In this document: positions 39,299 through 61,109 of the stretch, in pieces
Numbering within the stretch: the stretch's first letter is position 1
Layout of the letters: the number at the start of each line of letters is the position of its first letter
Source of the DNA: Pterobdella sp. o SKG-2022
Lineage: Eukaryota; Annelida; Clitellata; Hirudinida; Piscicolidae
Length of the DNA: 64,000 nt
NCBI GenBank assembly: GCA_964035795.1
Contig: OZ038322.1
Span: 12,168,038 to 12,232,037 of the forward strand
Direction of reading: 5' to 3'
The notes under the pieces: model-generated
Databases searched by the model: none
The model's input: the letters and a program-made list of their open reading frames with translations, nothing else
Told to the model about the DNA's origin: nothing
Program-made: the position numbers and the translations under genes

Positions 39299-42200
39299 CG
39301 ACTCGCATCGACCTCCTACTGCTTATGTACTGTTTCAACCTTATCTTAAAACATCAAACCACTTCCAAAACACTAAAGTTTCAATTGATTTTTTTTTATT
39401 TATTTCGTTGCCTTTGTGTTGTTTTTGTATAGAATTTTTATTACTTGTGTACTCCGGTTTTATTGGACTTTAAACAAATTAGTTTAATGCTTCGTGTAAG
39501 ATTGTTTATGTTTTTTATTTGCAAAGCAAAGACAATGAAGTGGGACAGAACACCTAAAGATGGTGGTTTAAGAACTGATGTAGCTTTCAAGTGTTTGAAT
39601 CAGCTTCAGCTAAACATTTTCCGTTCTGTAAATTGAAGCTGTAAAAAATAAAGTATCGTTAGAATGATATTATGTGCAAGAGATGATTAATTTAATAGCC
39701 AATTTAACATTGTCTTGCTTTCTTCAAGGTCAGTGGTTTTATTCCTTTATGCTTCCGTTTTATATTTTCAATAGTTGCATTTTTTCGATTCACTTAAAAA
39801 TCAGTTTGTTTTAGTAAAATTTAATTAAGAAAGTTTCTAAAAAAATTTTTGCACTATCGTAAATTTGGTATCAAACAACTAAATTTTTTCACAAAGCATT
39901 CTCGTGCCAAAGTCTAAAAAACGCTAAAAAACTTGGGACTACTGTGTTCAACAGCATATGGAATGTTGCTTAAAAATTATACTCAACTATGTTTTTGGAA
40001 GTGAGTTGAATTGAAAGTAATGAAAAAAAAATTACACGTTTTATACATGAAAATGCTGAAATGTAAAGATATTGAGAAAAGCATTGTTGCTCTGATGTAA
40101 AACTTTTGAATGAATAACCACGCTTAGAAACTTTGAAACTCGCAGTTTCAAGAGGTATATATCATATAACATACATGAAGAAGTATTGAATTAATGAGCA
40201 AATGATAAATTCTTATGACGACGGGAGAGTCAATGGGATCAGTCGATTATACGTTATCATACTTGTTGAAAAACAAGGGGGAGTTATGTAAGAGATACCA
40301 ATTATGTCAACCTATTCGATTGGCTATACTTTAATGATGTTCTTCTTATGTATTAAAATCCTATTCATTTCATGCATTGTTAATTGTCGATAAAGTTTTA
40401 TTGAAACATTCGAATCAATAATGAGAAATTTTTGTTGGTTTTAGAAAGCAAGATATGTCGAGCTTATAGAAACACGTTTTGTGGCTTTGAGGTTTAAAAA
40501 ATCAGAATTACTTAATAACAATGGAAACTCGGTTTAAACTTTACGCAGAGATATAGTTGCAGATTATGTTTTGAGCATTTTTGAAAGATAATCATGTGCT
40601 TTAGTGGAGCTCATATTTTTAAATAAAGACTTCAGTTTCTATCAAGACTAAAGAAATACTCACCGAAAAGATTGCAACGTATGTGGAGTAATTAATAGAT
40701 AGCACGGAAAAAGGCTAGAAAATATAACGCCCAGAAACCAGTTTATATTATGTTTTGCCATTTATATTTACATTCAAAGCTAGTTTAAACTGATTAACTA
40801 AAACTGTTATGACTGCGAATAAAAAATGTTGTTTACACATTATGTCATTCTGTTCATAACATCCTCGTTATCATCTTCCTCTTCAACTGCAGTCTTGACA
40901 TAATTAATGGCAAAGTAGAGTATGTCTTATCACGAATACTGAAATATTAATGAGAAAGACGATCTATTCAAGCTCTAATTATGAATTTAACTAGATGTTA
41001 GGCTGAAGTGGAAAACTACTAAAACATCAAATTACTTTGAATTGAATGCGATTTTAATAAAAACTTCAATCTTAGAGTTCAAACGCAAAATCGTCATAAC
41101 AGAATTAACCCGCACTCGTCGAAATTTAGATAAAACAAGCACAAAAAAGATATAATTAAACAAACGCTTAAAAACCTAAAACACTGCGTACGATGCCATG
41201 TTGCTATGCAAACAACACCTACAATGCCCCATCGTGCCTCTGCAGTTGTTAAGCTTGGCGTTATTGATGTTGGTGTTGCATTGTTTTGGTCGTTTTGAAT
41301 GAAATTCTCAAGTAATTATAATTTTAATGCCGATTTTATTTTTCTTTTGCAATTCTTAGCATGAGCTCGTCCTTAGATTCACTTTTAGCTTCATGAGCTT
41401 TATTTATATGGTTGACTACAATGACATTTTTGTTAATTTCTAATTTTTTGTTCTTCTTTTTGAGCTATTAAAGTTTTTTCATTGTTTTTCCCAATTAGTT
41501 TTTAGTTTAAGAAGTCTACATTGATATTCGAATCATGAATACTGAAAGTTTGAGATTTTAAATTAGTTAATCAAGTGCTAATTGGATGCATAGTTCTTAT
41601 AAAGACAAAAAATGCGAATATATTCCCATAAATAATCTAAGCTTTTCAAAAAACTGCGGTTAATAACGAAACATTTCCAATAATTTTTGTTTTAATGTTT
41701 TAATATAAATTTCAGTTAAATTTAAATTTTTATTTTTTTTTACATAAATTTATTTTTCAAATGCCCACTTTGAAAAATAAATTCACATAAATTTTAATGA
41801 ATTTAACACGATTCAAAGACTTTTCAAATAAATTCAAACATAATAAAATTTAAACCGACTTTAAATTGACTTATATATATCGAGGAAACAATAAGATTGT
41901 GAATGATGGACGGTTTCGTCTCATGAGAAAGTTAAACATTTAAATTCAACACATAATTTTCATTTTCAACTCAATTTTATCTTTTGACTCGTTTTATAGC
42001 CCTTCAAACATAATCGAGTTTTACGTAATGATTACGGTTTTTGAGGTACATGTTTTGCTCAATGTTATTGGGAGTTTAGCCAAATAATCTTTTTGTAGAA
42101 ATGTATTTGCCCAAAGAATTATTAGATTTTGGAATTTAAATTTTTTATTATTTCAAAAAAATATTTCTTTTTAAAAAATTTCAAATTCCAGGCTAGAAAA

Positions 42201-45200
42201 AAATTTTAGTATAAAAAATTTTTTAAAATTAACTCAATAATCTAGCGCTGATTTCAAAACTTTATAAACACTAAAATTTGAACCACAGATAATAATTCTT
42301 TAAACTGCGAGTGAGAGACCCATGATGAAAGAGGTTCAAATGGGCCATTTCGGTTGCGGAGTCTCAGATGCTACTATTTATTCATCACCACATCTGTAAA
42401 TGCTTGAGATCATAAAAATATTTATAACCTTATTCAAAAATCTATACAATACTCATAATGAAAAAAGGAGAAAATCAGAAGGTGGATTTGCATAAAACGA
42501 TAAACAAAATATTGCTTCTATTCGCAGTTGTGCACAAAACGTATGCATCGATCAATCGACTTCATACATTCTTGCATGTATAAATATACACAAATATTTG
42601 CCTATACAAGCATCAATAAAAACAGGTGTGCAATTATAATTTCAATAATCAGTAAATTAAGGCAATTATTCCTATAGCACTTAATGCCTTTCGAAGCATG
42701 CATCTTACGGTGGTTTGGAAATGATTTCCAATTAGAGACATAGGTGTCTGCATTTGAATAAAGCATCATAAACAATTGATAACGGCAGTTTTTGAAAAAT
42801 TTCAACGTATTCTTCATGTCCTAAACATTTAGCTTGCGCTTGTATGACAATCAATCAGAAAGTTTTGTGATTTGTGATTTTCTAACGACGAATGAGTATT
42901 TTGGAATGAAAAGCAAAAATCATAAGCGTTTTCTCGTATCACAAAACTAAAAAATGTACAGTGGCGGTGTTTATTTTATCGTGTGTGAGTGGGCTTTGAG
43001 CACGAGGCATCTCTCAAAAGCTCTGTCTTTATAGTTTTTGACTTTTAACTTTTATTGTGGTTTTTTCTTTTATTAATAAAATATATTTTTTTAATATTTT
43101 CTTACGTAACACTTTTAGATTGTTGGAGGTGTATAAGCAAGGTTTTTGTGAGGGTTTTGTAGATTTTAAAATGTTTTTATCAATTGATAAATTTCTACTT
43201 ATATATTGGTGGTTTTGGCATATATACATTTTTTGAAATTTTAATTTTCGAAACTAATTTTTCGAAACAAGAGCTAAGACTTCAAAAACTTATTCTTAGT
43301 GTCATTTAAAATAAATTGGATTTTCAAAGCTATTATTTGATTTTGGTATTTATTTTAGAAATTCTAGAAAATTTACACAGAATCGTTTTACCCTTAATAT
43401 AAATTAAATGTTTCAACTTTTCTGTATCGATCCAACCATTATGCACATGGTTGCAGGTTCCATCAAGTGCTTTTTTCGATGCAAATGGATGCGGTTGTTT
43501 AAAAAAAACTCTTTCAGGGTCTAAAGTCATCGTTTTTCACTATGCTAATGAAGCCATATTTATGAATTTTCAAAAATTAAAAAAACCTTTAGGAAAGCTA
43601 TATAAATATGATATGTCCAACAGTCTGAGTTTTATTTGGCATAAAAACTTAAGAGCGCTTGAACAAATAGAGAAAAAAAAAGAATAAAAGCTAGTGTGAC
43701 TTCGGGAAAAATAATGACTTATATGATTGTTTGAGGATATGCACAAAAATAACCTCACTTGCATGTATGAGGCACATAGCATGAGGCGCTGATGAAGTTG
43801 AACAATCATGATTATAAAGATTAAATTAGAACTGAAAACTTATAGTTTTTGAAAACGTACCTTGAAGCATTTTTAGGATTTCATGTCCAAAAAGTTTTAT
43901 GCTTATTATTTCCCCTGGTTGGAAATTAGAACATAACCTCAAGTTTAATAATGCTGAAGGTTTATGACCATTTTAAGGTGTTTAAGTTGTACCCCGTTGA
44001 ATAGTTTTGAGGTTTTCAAGCTGCACCGATTCGGATCATTTTATTGAAGTTGTACAGCGCTGAAGCCCCGAAAAAGGCATTGTGCAAGAGATGTCAGTAC
44101 ACGCTTGGCTTCTTCAGGTTCTTATAATTGCATTTGTAAGTTTATGCCTTTGTGAATGGAATATATTTGTAAGAAATACCTGCTTCTAAGTAAACGTGAG
44201 TTTATGTGCAAGTATTTTCGGCTGAGTGATAAGCCTATTTTTGGAGTTTTATTTTTCATTTTTAATCGTGCTTTACGACGTGTAGAATATATTTTTATTT
44301 AATTTTGAATTCGTCATATTGAATTTTGTTTCAAAAATTTTTTTGAAATTGATATTGTTAATAATTTATTTTTTCACAAAATTTTTTTTTTATTGAATGC
44401 CGAAAAATTAAATATTTTTATCTCTGGTGAAATAGCAAAGCTCATCAATCTATTTGCATTTCAAAATTATTTGGGAATATTTATTGAGTTTCAACACCAA
44501 GCCATTGTGAAATATAATTATCCTCGCTTTCAAAAAGTGAAAACGGTTTTTTGGAAAAATATTTCAGAAAACAATGTTGATTAATTTTTTCACTGGGCTA
44601 TTTTTTAATGAATCAAGAAAAATTATACACTCGGAAACAATATTCACAAAATCCACCAGTACTTCAATGACAAAGTTCCTCTGATGAACTAATTTATCTT
44701 GAAAGTAATTAACTAGCGAATGAAAAGATAAATAATGGCGGGAAACAATAGAGCAGGTGAAAACAGTGAGCACGACTGTTTGATGCATCTCTCCACTCAG
44801 GTCTTCAAGTGACCATCATTTATGTAATAAATTGACGTACTTTGCTTCCTATTCAATTTTACCATTCTTACGTTTTTGTTTGAATGTCTCGTTGATTTTT
44901 CGTGTATCGAGTGAACTAAAAAATGAGTTTGCGGAAGTTATATGAATTCGCATTTTCAATCTGTTTTTCACTATTGACTTGAGTTATAGTTAATTTCTAA
45001 ACAGTGATAATTCAAGTTTTCAGACCAGAATAAACGCATGCCAAATTTTAATTCAATTTTATGCTCTTCATAAGACTTTTCTTTTTTAATTTCAAATTTA
45101 TTTTAAAATAATCTTGAATTTATAAAATACTTTATGTAAAACTTTGCTGTTTTCAAAAAAGCTTGGGGCAAAATTTGACTTGTTTCAGTAATTTATGAGA

Positions 45201-48200
45201 CAACAATAGGAATTTTTGTTCGAAACAGCCTTCAAAATAAGTAAACAATTTCACTTTAATGAACTATACAGTTTCAATATATCTCAGTTTTTTAGGGGTT
45301 TTTAGTTCTTATAAACTGAAGTTTTAGAGGAGTAACCACCTTCATCACCCTATAGTGTGTTTATAGCTCTAATTATTTAAGATGGCTTTTGAAAATTATT
45401 TTCTAGTCTTTTTAAAAAAAAAATCGAAATTATTTTCAAAAATTTTTTTTTGAAAAATCTGATAATTTCTTCAAAATGGTTTTTAATTTTATAACAAGTG
45501 TCAGTTTCTCAATTACAACAAAACAAGGAAGAAAAATTTTATTCTACAAGTTCTATTCTTGGTCAAAACACAACTTGTTTTACTATTAACCACTGCTTTT
45601 CACTGATACTTGCAAAAAACATTCAATTTGATTAAATTGATTGCAATTTTGAATTGCAATTTTGAAATTGAACTTTTTCAAAAAAATACTAGTGCACTAT
45701 CACGGTGCTAGTCGGAAACGACAAAGACTTTAAATATTAATATTTTTGTTATCATTATTTTATTTTCAAAATTTTTGTTTTTCTTTTTTTTATTGTTACG
45801 CACTGCTTTGAATTTCAGTTCAGAATAATTAAAATTTTTCTTTGCTGATATTCCAAGCAATGAGTTTAAAAAACAAGATGCCTAAGTCTAAATTTAAAAA
45901 AAACTAACAGATTGAAAAAAAAATTAATGCATAAATCTATTCAAATGAGTGTGAAATTTGATCTTTTTTTATCAAAAAAAAACTACTTTAGAAGTTTTAA
46001 GAGGATCTAAATTACAAGAAAACATCTAAAAGCGTGCAATAAAAAAGATTATTTGAGGGAGGGAAGCATTATGTTTTATGAGACAGATGCAGCAGTCATG
46101 CTGGCAAGCTGAAGGTTTAGGTGTATAAATTTTGAACAAAAATTTTCACAGTAATAAATTCTTATAAAATTCACTGTGAGTTCCTTTAAGAGCCAGTTTA
46201 TCATGAATGCATTAGAAACCTTTTGAAGGGTCTTCTTAAATAACACAAAGGAACAAAATTTCATGCAGGTCGTGTATGTTGGAGTTTTTAATTGGGTGGC
46301 TAAGAAATAGTTCTTTGGTTGTCTCGTGATCGACATGTTTAAAAGTGATTTGGTTATTTTTAATTTTTAAACATTGTAAAATTTGTATCATCGTCTTGTC
46401 ATTGTCAAGACTTCAATTTATGTAAAAAAAACTTTTTTAGTTTAAAAAGAACTTTGATATAAAATCTGTCATGATATAAATCAATGATAAAATGCACGGA
46501 AAAAACTTTTCAAAGTTTTTTATTTTAGTAAATTCAAAGTAATTTTCATAAAATAACCATTTCAGATTCAAAAATCAAGGATTCAGGCGTTCTATGTAAA
46601 AAATTAACAAAGTTCGGCTGGTTTATTTGTAAACTACTCAAAACTTTTGTGAAAAAAGCCTAAATGTTGTTTTATTTCATTAAATTTGTTATAAAACAGC
46701 ATCAGGGCAGATTAATCACTCGAGGCCTCCAACGTCTGTACACTAAATGTGCATAAGCTGAGTCATAGGTGAGGTAAAAATATTTGATTATACGATCGAA
46801 AATTTAAAATCACTTGAAATTTTCACCGATTTAAAAATGAAATTGCGAAATTTGCATTGGAATCTCGTCTGAGAGCTATTAACTTTTTGTGAGAAAAAAC
46901 TTCAAAAAGTAAAAAGGTTTGTAGGATGGCGAATTGCACGAATGACTTCAATATTTTCTTTTTTCTAATTTTCTAATTTTTGATTTTTCATATCTTTTTA
47001 GAAGAGTACTCGATAAATTTTTAAATATCGATAGACAAAATTCAAAACTTATTTTCGAGTAAATATGACAAAGTTATAGTCGAAGTTTAAAAGTTTGAAA
47101 TTTTCAATTTTTCAAAGAAATTTTTTTTCAAAAAGATTTTTTCACTTTTAGTGCACAAACGTCTGAGAGTTTATAAGCACCACCCTTTCTCAATCTTTCA
47201 AACGCCCATTCCAAATGCTTCGAGCCATTTTATTCATTCTATCGATGCTTCAAAAAATCTCTCTTCAAGTTTGTTGTTTTAGAAAAAAATTTTAAAAATC
47301 TTCTTTTTCGAAATTAATGCCATAGGTTGTCATAAGTTTTTCCTTATAAATATCATCTTAAGGCTCTTCACAGTCATCAGCAGTATTGAAACGTTGGACA
47401 GGTTTTTGATTGACAACTATTTAACAGTAAGTGAAGGGAAGCTTTACAAGTTTCCAACAGTCTCAATACTCCATTTAAATCTTTGACTTTTTTACAGCTA
47501 CATCTTAGCATTATCAGCATATTCTATTTCTTACTTGAAACATAACTTTTGAAAGTATTAGTAGAAAATTAGTTTTGAAATTGAATTTTAAATATTGCAA
47601 ATTGAAAGTTATTTATTTCATAAAATTTTAAAAAACAGAAACTTCGGAAAATTGAAAAAAAAACTGTTATTTGACATTTAAATATATAATTCAAAAAAAA
47701 TTTCACTAACTTCGATACAAATTTGTGCGTATAGTTGAGTATTTTTATACTGGAATGCTTAAATTTTGATACCATTTTACAAACATTCATTCAATAGAAA
47801 TACCTCAAAAATTTTCTAAACCTATTTTTCATTTGTGTGGTCAACAAACACAAAGTATTTATTCAAAAACAGATACGAAGCTTTTCGTAAGTCTAGCTTA
47901 TTTTTCATTTCAAAGGATATCCTTTTATTTAACTTTTTAGAGAAATCTTAAAGTTTTCTCAATAACTAATTTTTTTTTTAATTTAACGTTGATTTATGAA
48001 ATTTTTACTACTTATATCAAGAAAATTATAACTATTTTCTTGTCTTAATCAATGCGTTAAAAATCTCATAAATCGAAGTTAAACTTTTCGAAATATTCGT
48101 TTACTCTGGAATATGTTTTCAACATTTTTCGCAAAAGGGATTATTCATAAAACATGGACTGCAAGCCTTAAAACAACGTCAGAATACTGCCACTGACAGC

Positions 48201-51200
48201 AATGAAGAGATTTTAAAATAGGAAGTTTATTTGATGTACTAGAACGTTTAAGTTGAAGTTATTTATGTGGCAATATTTATAAAGCTTCGTGCATGTGGGA
48301 TTATACTAAAATAAAATCATAGCTTATAAAAAGTTATGACTGGTAGAAACAGCAAAAACTGATCTCGCGTTTTTCAGCAGTGGTTTTAGTGGCGACTGTC
48401 TAGTAATTAAAGTTGCTTTTTATGAACTCTTAGATGCCGCATAAACTTACTTAATGCTTGTTAAAAGATTTTGTTGTTATGTATGAATGAAAATTGCTTC
48501 TAATCTTTTTGAAAAATTCTATTCCACGCAAGGTTTGTGAATCGTTTACTGAAGCTCCGTTTAAGTCCCTGATAATGTCAAGTTATAATTGCCGCACAAA
48601 TAGTATTAGGTACTGAAGAGAAAACATCTGTGTGGATTGAAGTGACATTAGATGCAAATACTCGACATTGCTGTCTGAAATTTCTGAATTAACTTTGTGT
48701 TAGTTTGGTCTGAGTATTAAGCCTTTTTGGTTGAAGTACTTAGTGAAGAAAGTTTATTCGCATTCATGAACTTTTTTAAATATTTTCAAAATGATGCTGA
48801 AAAACTCATATCTTTCAAGTTTAAAATCTATATGAAAGGATTAAAATATTATTGATTGCCAGAGAAAACAGCTATTCAGAAAATTAACAAAATTATCAAA
48901 ACAGGCTCATAGCTTCATGTGGCTACCCTGTGATAACGAAAATAATGCGTATTTTCTAGTGAATGGGATCAGCTACTCGGTTTGTTTTAGTGGCGACACA
49001 AAAATTAATTAGATGGAAACTCCAGGGAAATTTTATAAAAGCTTTACATTGCATTGTTTGAGTAATAAGACATTATGAAAATTAAAGCAGAAGTGTTAGA
49101 ATGTATAAATTGAAGGTTTTTTAAAAATTATTGGAAATAAATATTGCAATGAGTTCATTAGGCGGATGTTCGTGTGGGTGAAAGCGTTAGAAGTGAACAT
49201 AAAAACAATAAGTAATATTAATATATTAGTTGAAAAAGTTAATTGAAAATCAAAAAAATGCAGCTATTCTAAGCTTAGTTTGTATGAGATAGCTAAATAT
49301 AACTTCTTGGAAATATATTGATACGGGCTGTACCAGAAGCAATAATTAATTTTAATTAAAGATTGATTAATGACCCACCGACGTGCTAATACAAATAGAA
49401 ACGTCTAAGCATCCTATGGTGCTTAATATTCATATCATTTAAAGTGATGTCTACTTTTGGACTAATTCAAGACAAGATTTTTTTGTTCGTCATTTGAATT
49501 TTTAAAAAATACTTTCCGTTCAAGTTGAGTTCTTACGGAGAATTTCAAAGACCGCAATGATTTCGTTGAATTTTTATTAAAAGATTTCAACTTACAAAAC
49601 ATTTAGTGCTGGACTTTTTGAGCTTTATACTTGAACCGTAAATGTAGTAGTGTATTTATTTTATATTCAAATAACTAAATTCCACGCCTCGACTTCAATG
49701 ATAAAAACTGAATAATTTTTGAAATTTCTACTTGAATCTTGAATAAATGAGTTTGAAGAGATATTTCAAAAACTGTTCGAATAGTAAAACTGATTTTTTC
49801 AGTTTTTTTTTTTAAATTTTACTTAAACGTTTTAAAGTGTTACGTCGAAATACTAAATCTTCATTGCACTGCTAAAGTAGTTTGATTAATTTATAGAAAC
49901 TTTTTCACGTTCAAAAATTGTACCTCGACTATTTGGGTGTGGTTTCCTTGAATGAAACTTTTTTTTAATATTTTGCATTTAAACACAAAATTATCTAAAA
50001 TTTAAAATCGAAATAAGTTTTATTTGCAGGTTTTATTCAATTTCAAATGAAACATCTTGTCATTATGTTTTCGGAGAAAGAACCCAAGATGGCCGACGTG
50101 AAGACTGCTCTAGCTTGTCGAAAGCAGCGTGATGTTTCGATAATAAATTTTAATTCAACGAGATGATTTTCTTTCAAATTTAATAAAAATGATATTCTTT
50201 TTTAATGTGTTTTGAAAAGCCTTTGAAAAGTTCGCATAAAAATACGACTCAAAAATGAACAAATTGTGTTTAAAAATGAAGAAAAAAAACCAAGTATTAT
50301 AAATTGATATGAAATTGAAATAAAATAATTTCAATTTTTGTGGTTTGGTATTTAGAAACAATTTCAGTCGAATAAAACACATGCTTATGCTGGTCAAAAG
50401 ATTTGGAATTTTTAGAGAATTCTAGGATTTTATATTTTCAATCTAGCTTATAGCAATCTTTAACCGATTATCCCTGATAATTTTATTAATGCCAATGACT
50501 AGAAATTTAATGAATGTCCCGTCGCTAATCTTTTTATAAAAATAAAACGTGACTTGCAAGTCTTGCATTAAAAAATTTTAAAAGTGAAAAGTGATAAAAT
50601 GGGCATAAAAATTTAGAAAAACTTTCCCACTTTATAAAAAGCAAAAGTTATATGTGAAATTAATTTTAATTTCTAAACAGAAATTTTTTTAAACGCTTAC
50701 TTTAACAATTTCACTTCTTGAACGTCAAAAAAAAAACTGCTATCTATGATGCTAATGTATATCGCACAACATTTTTAAGAATTTTGATTCTTTAGTGGTG
50801 CCATATTTAAAAGTTTTATACTTGAAACAAGACTTCGAGAATAGACTTTAAAAGAAATGTATCTTAATCAATCAATGCTACTTTTTTGTGAATCTTAAAT
50901 ATTAAAAAATCCTTTCTGCTTAATAGCACCTAAAAGACAAAAAAAAATTCTTAAATTAAATGACAATGAGAAGAGAAGGTTTGAATAATGACTTAATCAT
51001 GGAAACAGTTTTTAAGTCTTTTGTAAAGGCCGTTAAATATATCGTTCCCTCGGTCATTTCTTTGCACATCTTTACAGAATTTTTAACACCAGATACTATA
51101 ATAAACAAGATTTCTTATAATATTCCTCGAGAAAATATTTTCAACAAGTTATCTTAAAATGAATTCATTGAAAATTTTGGACGCAAACTTTCGCGTTCGA

Positions 51201-53700
51201 ATTTTGAATTTTCTAAAAATACATTTTAATTCATCAATGATAAAAAAAGCCTAACTTCGAAACATAGGTTGAAAAGTTGCAAATGTGTTTTCTCAAAAGT
51301 AATAAAACAAACCACGAGAAAAAGGTGTGTTTATCCAAGTTATTTATTGAAGTTCTTCAATGCATAAACACTATTTAAATTTGTGATTAATTTAATAAAT
51401 AATCTTGTGATCTCATATAAAGAATTAATTTTTTTTAACATGTCAACAACGTTAAACTTCGGTTTATTTAAAGCCTCTAAGCAAACTTATCAATTGTTTT
51501 TTCAATTTGTAAATCTTCAATACGGTTGTTGAAATATAATGACGTTGTTTGGAATCTAATTTCTCATTTTTAAGCTTTTTTTGATTTCACTTTATCAATT
51601 TTCACAACTTTCTATGTAAATTATACTAGTAAATAAGCTATTATCATTATATTAAAATAATATTGATCATTTTATTAGTTTTATAATAAGCAAAGTCTTT
51701 GAATGGAATCAAACCTTCAAAGAATAGATCCAGATAGATACTCGTGAGAAAAAGCCTATAAAAAATCCATTCAAATATGAAAATCTCGAATGTCTAATTT
51801 GATTTCAACTTTAACTCAAAACTTCTTTCAGTTAGCAATTGGATGATTCGGTTTTGACGCCATTCTGAAAGAATGCCATTCGTGACCGCGCAGAACCTTC
51901 ACAATGAGTCATTCTTACCTCCAGTTTGCATGACATACATACACCACATATGAGTATACAGAAAATAAAATAAGATATTATTTTACGTTGCATATTTTTG
52001 GATCTATATGAATAGGGCTTTTGTGAAATAATATATTCAACTGTTTAGTATTAAAATGTCTCAATGTAATGCGTGCATGTGTTTGTCTGTGTTTGTGATG
52101 GTTTATTGATTTTACCGCCTACTATTTAGAAGATCATGGAGCGGAACGTGAAAGTAACTGTAGTGCTTTTGAAACAAATAATTAATTAAGCTTTATGCAT
52201 TATTTATTGCCGTTCATACTTAGTTCACTTAACTTCCCCGTCCAATGATTGTTGTTTCATTAACTCTTTAATTAAGCATTTTCATTTCCTCTGTTTCATT
52301 AGTATTGAAATTTGTGCTAATTTTCTTCAAAAGTGTTTAAAAATTTCGAAAAAAATCTGAGTTGAATACGAATTTTAATACTGAAAAAAGATGCATATTT
52401 CAAAAATATGAAAACACTTTTGAACTTGAGATGAACTTACGTTATCAAGTGGAGGTAAGTTCATCTTACGAAAAGCTTCGTGGAATAAAATAAACTCCCA
52501 AAAGTGTTTTCAATTGAATACTAAAAATCTCTTTGTTAACAAAACTTTTTAATGTCACTGTATTTCAAACCAACCCTTGTGTTCGTTAGAGATTTTTTGG
52601 AGATTGTGAAGAACAAGTCTGTCAACGCATGTTTTAGATATTGCATGTCTCAATCCACAATTAAAAATATGAAACTTCATAAGCAGCTAGGATAACTCTG
52701 AGAGTGTCCCTTAGCTGCAAAAAATGAAAGTGTTATTTATTTTGAATAAAAAAATCAATCTTCAGTAAGAAATTTATTCATTTTGCTTCAAGTTATTTTG
52801 TCATAAAATAGAAAAAAATATTTTTGAAATAGAAAAAAGTATTTTTAATTCATTTAAAATCGATTCATTTTTGACTTTTCAGTATTTTGTTTTCTTATAG
52901 TATTTTAGAAAAAGGATTTCACAATTTTTTTTTTATCTAACTTTTAATAGATATAATTTCCACAAAGGACTTGAAATTGAAAATATTTTAAAAAATATTA
53001 GAAATTAAAAATAGATTTTGATACTTTAACCCCGAGTTAGATAATCTGAACCACAGGTATAAGAAACGAGAAAGTTTTATTCGTTTGAATTTTTTTCGTC
53101 ATACGTTTTATCTGGATCAGACTTGATTTTTATTAAATTTCTTATGCTATGATAATGTTATACCACGTTGGAATCGTTTCAGATTTTTCAGATTTGTGCG
53201 GAACTATTGAGAAACAAAGAAATAAGATTCTTATTAAACGGCATCAAAACTGCTAGTCTTTGAAGCCCCTTAGCTCTTTTATCGCATTTCGTAATTCCAT
53301 CACTTTATTTCAATTCAATTATCAACCAGAATTTTTTTAATGGTTTTTTTTCTGAAGTATTTAACTCAACATTGTTTCGCGAACGTATCCCTTCATTCTT
53401 CTGCACCAACTCTGAACCATCTAAGTTACAGTTTTGCTTGCATGCAAGCCTTTTAAAATGACAAATAATTTTACAAAATTCTGGTATTAACAACCATCAA
53501 ATTTTTTGAATATAAGTTGAGAACTTATAATTTTCTTTAAAAAGTTCATCTTTCCAATAATTATAAGTTCGAAAAAATTCGGAAAATTTAACCAAAAAAT
53601 TTTAAATTCATAAATAATAAAAATATAAAACAAAATAATTTGTTATAGACAATTAAATTATGTTTTTTCATAAAATAGTAATTTTGGCCTTTTGGTTCTT
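39299..53700. other. 14-kb AT-rich gene desert
   Basis: No exon chain, RNA gene or recognisable transposon protein could be supported on either strand. Reading frames here are short and low-complexity. Slightly less AT-rich islets occur near 41190-41290 and 50080-50140, where AAGATGGCCGACG begins a 25-codon frame. A 78-codon frame at 43451-43687 has no relatives that I recognise. The stretch probably includes the upstream regulatory DNA of the sodium channel and HSPA4, which both point away from it. Confidence 0.6.
52427..52468. other. Perfect 12-bp stem-loop
   Basis: AGATGAACTTAC (52429-52440) is followed, after a 14-nt loop, by its exact reverse complement GTAAGTTCATCT (52455-52466). One G-T and one T-A pair extend the stem at its base. 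Function is unknown. Confidence 0.6.
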
Positions 53701-53731
53701 TGCTGTTTGATATTTCACGCATGCGAAATCG

Positions 53732-53753
53732 TTCTAGAATTCTCTAGATTTTC
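53732..53753 (+). promoter_or_regulatory. Heat-shock element upstream of HSPA4
   Basis: TTCTAGAATTCTCTAGATTTTC contains alternating TTC and GAA units on a 5-bp pitch: TTC (53732), GAA (53737), CTC for TTC (53742) and GAT for GAA (53747). This is the binding pattern of heat-shock factor trimers, with the first two units perfect and the next two each one base off. It lies about 170 bp upstream of the HSPA4 start codon and 50 bp upstream of the TATA-like box. Confidence 0.65.
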
Positions 53754-53781
53754 GTTTGATCATATATTTGAGTCGGTGGGC

Positions 53782-53790
53782 TTATATACA
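53782..53790 (+). promoter_or_regulatory. TATA-like box of HSPA4
   Basis: TTATATACA sits 112-120 bp before the start codon, in a locally less AT-rich stretch and downstream of the heat-shock element. Spacing fits a core promoter, with transcription starting near 53815. Confidence 0.45.
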
Positions 53791-53880
53791 TAAGGTTTTT
53801 TAAACTGTTGGTCAGATTGTCGCTGTCGGATTGAAAGAAAATTTAATCAAAAAAACTTCATTTATAAAATTCTGAAATAA

Positions 53881-61109
<7,229 letters not shown>

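Noticed and set aside
46076..46336. 86-codon minus-strand frame in the desert
   Set aside because: It shows no domain, splice context or composition that sets it apart from chance frames.
50090..50166. 25-codon frame starting AAGATGGCCGACG
   Set aside because: The start context is good, but no continuing exon or homology was found. It is kept only as an islet to inspect.
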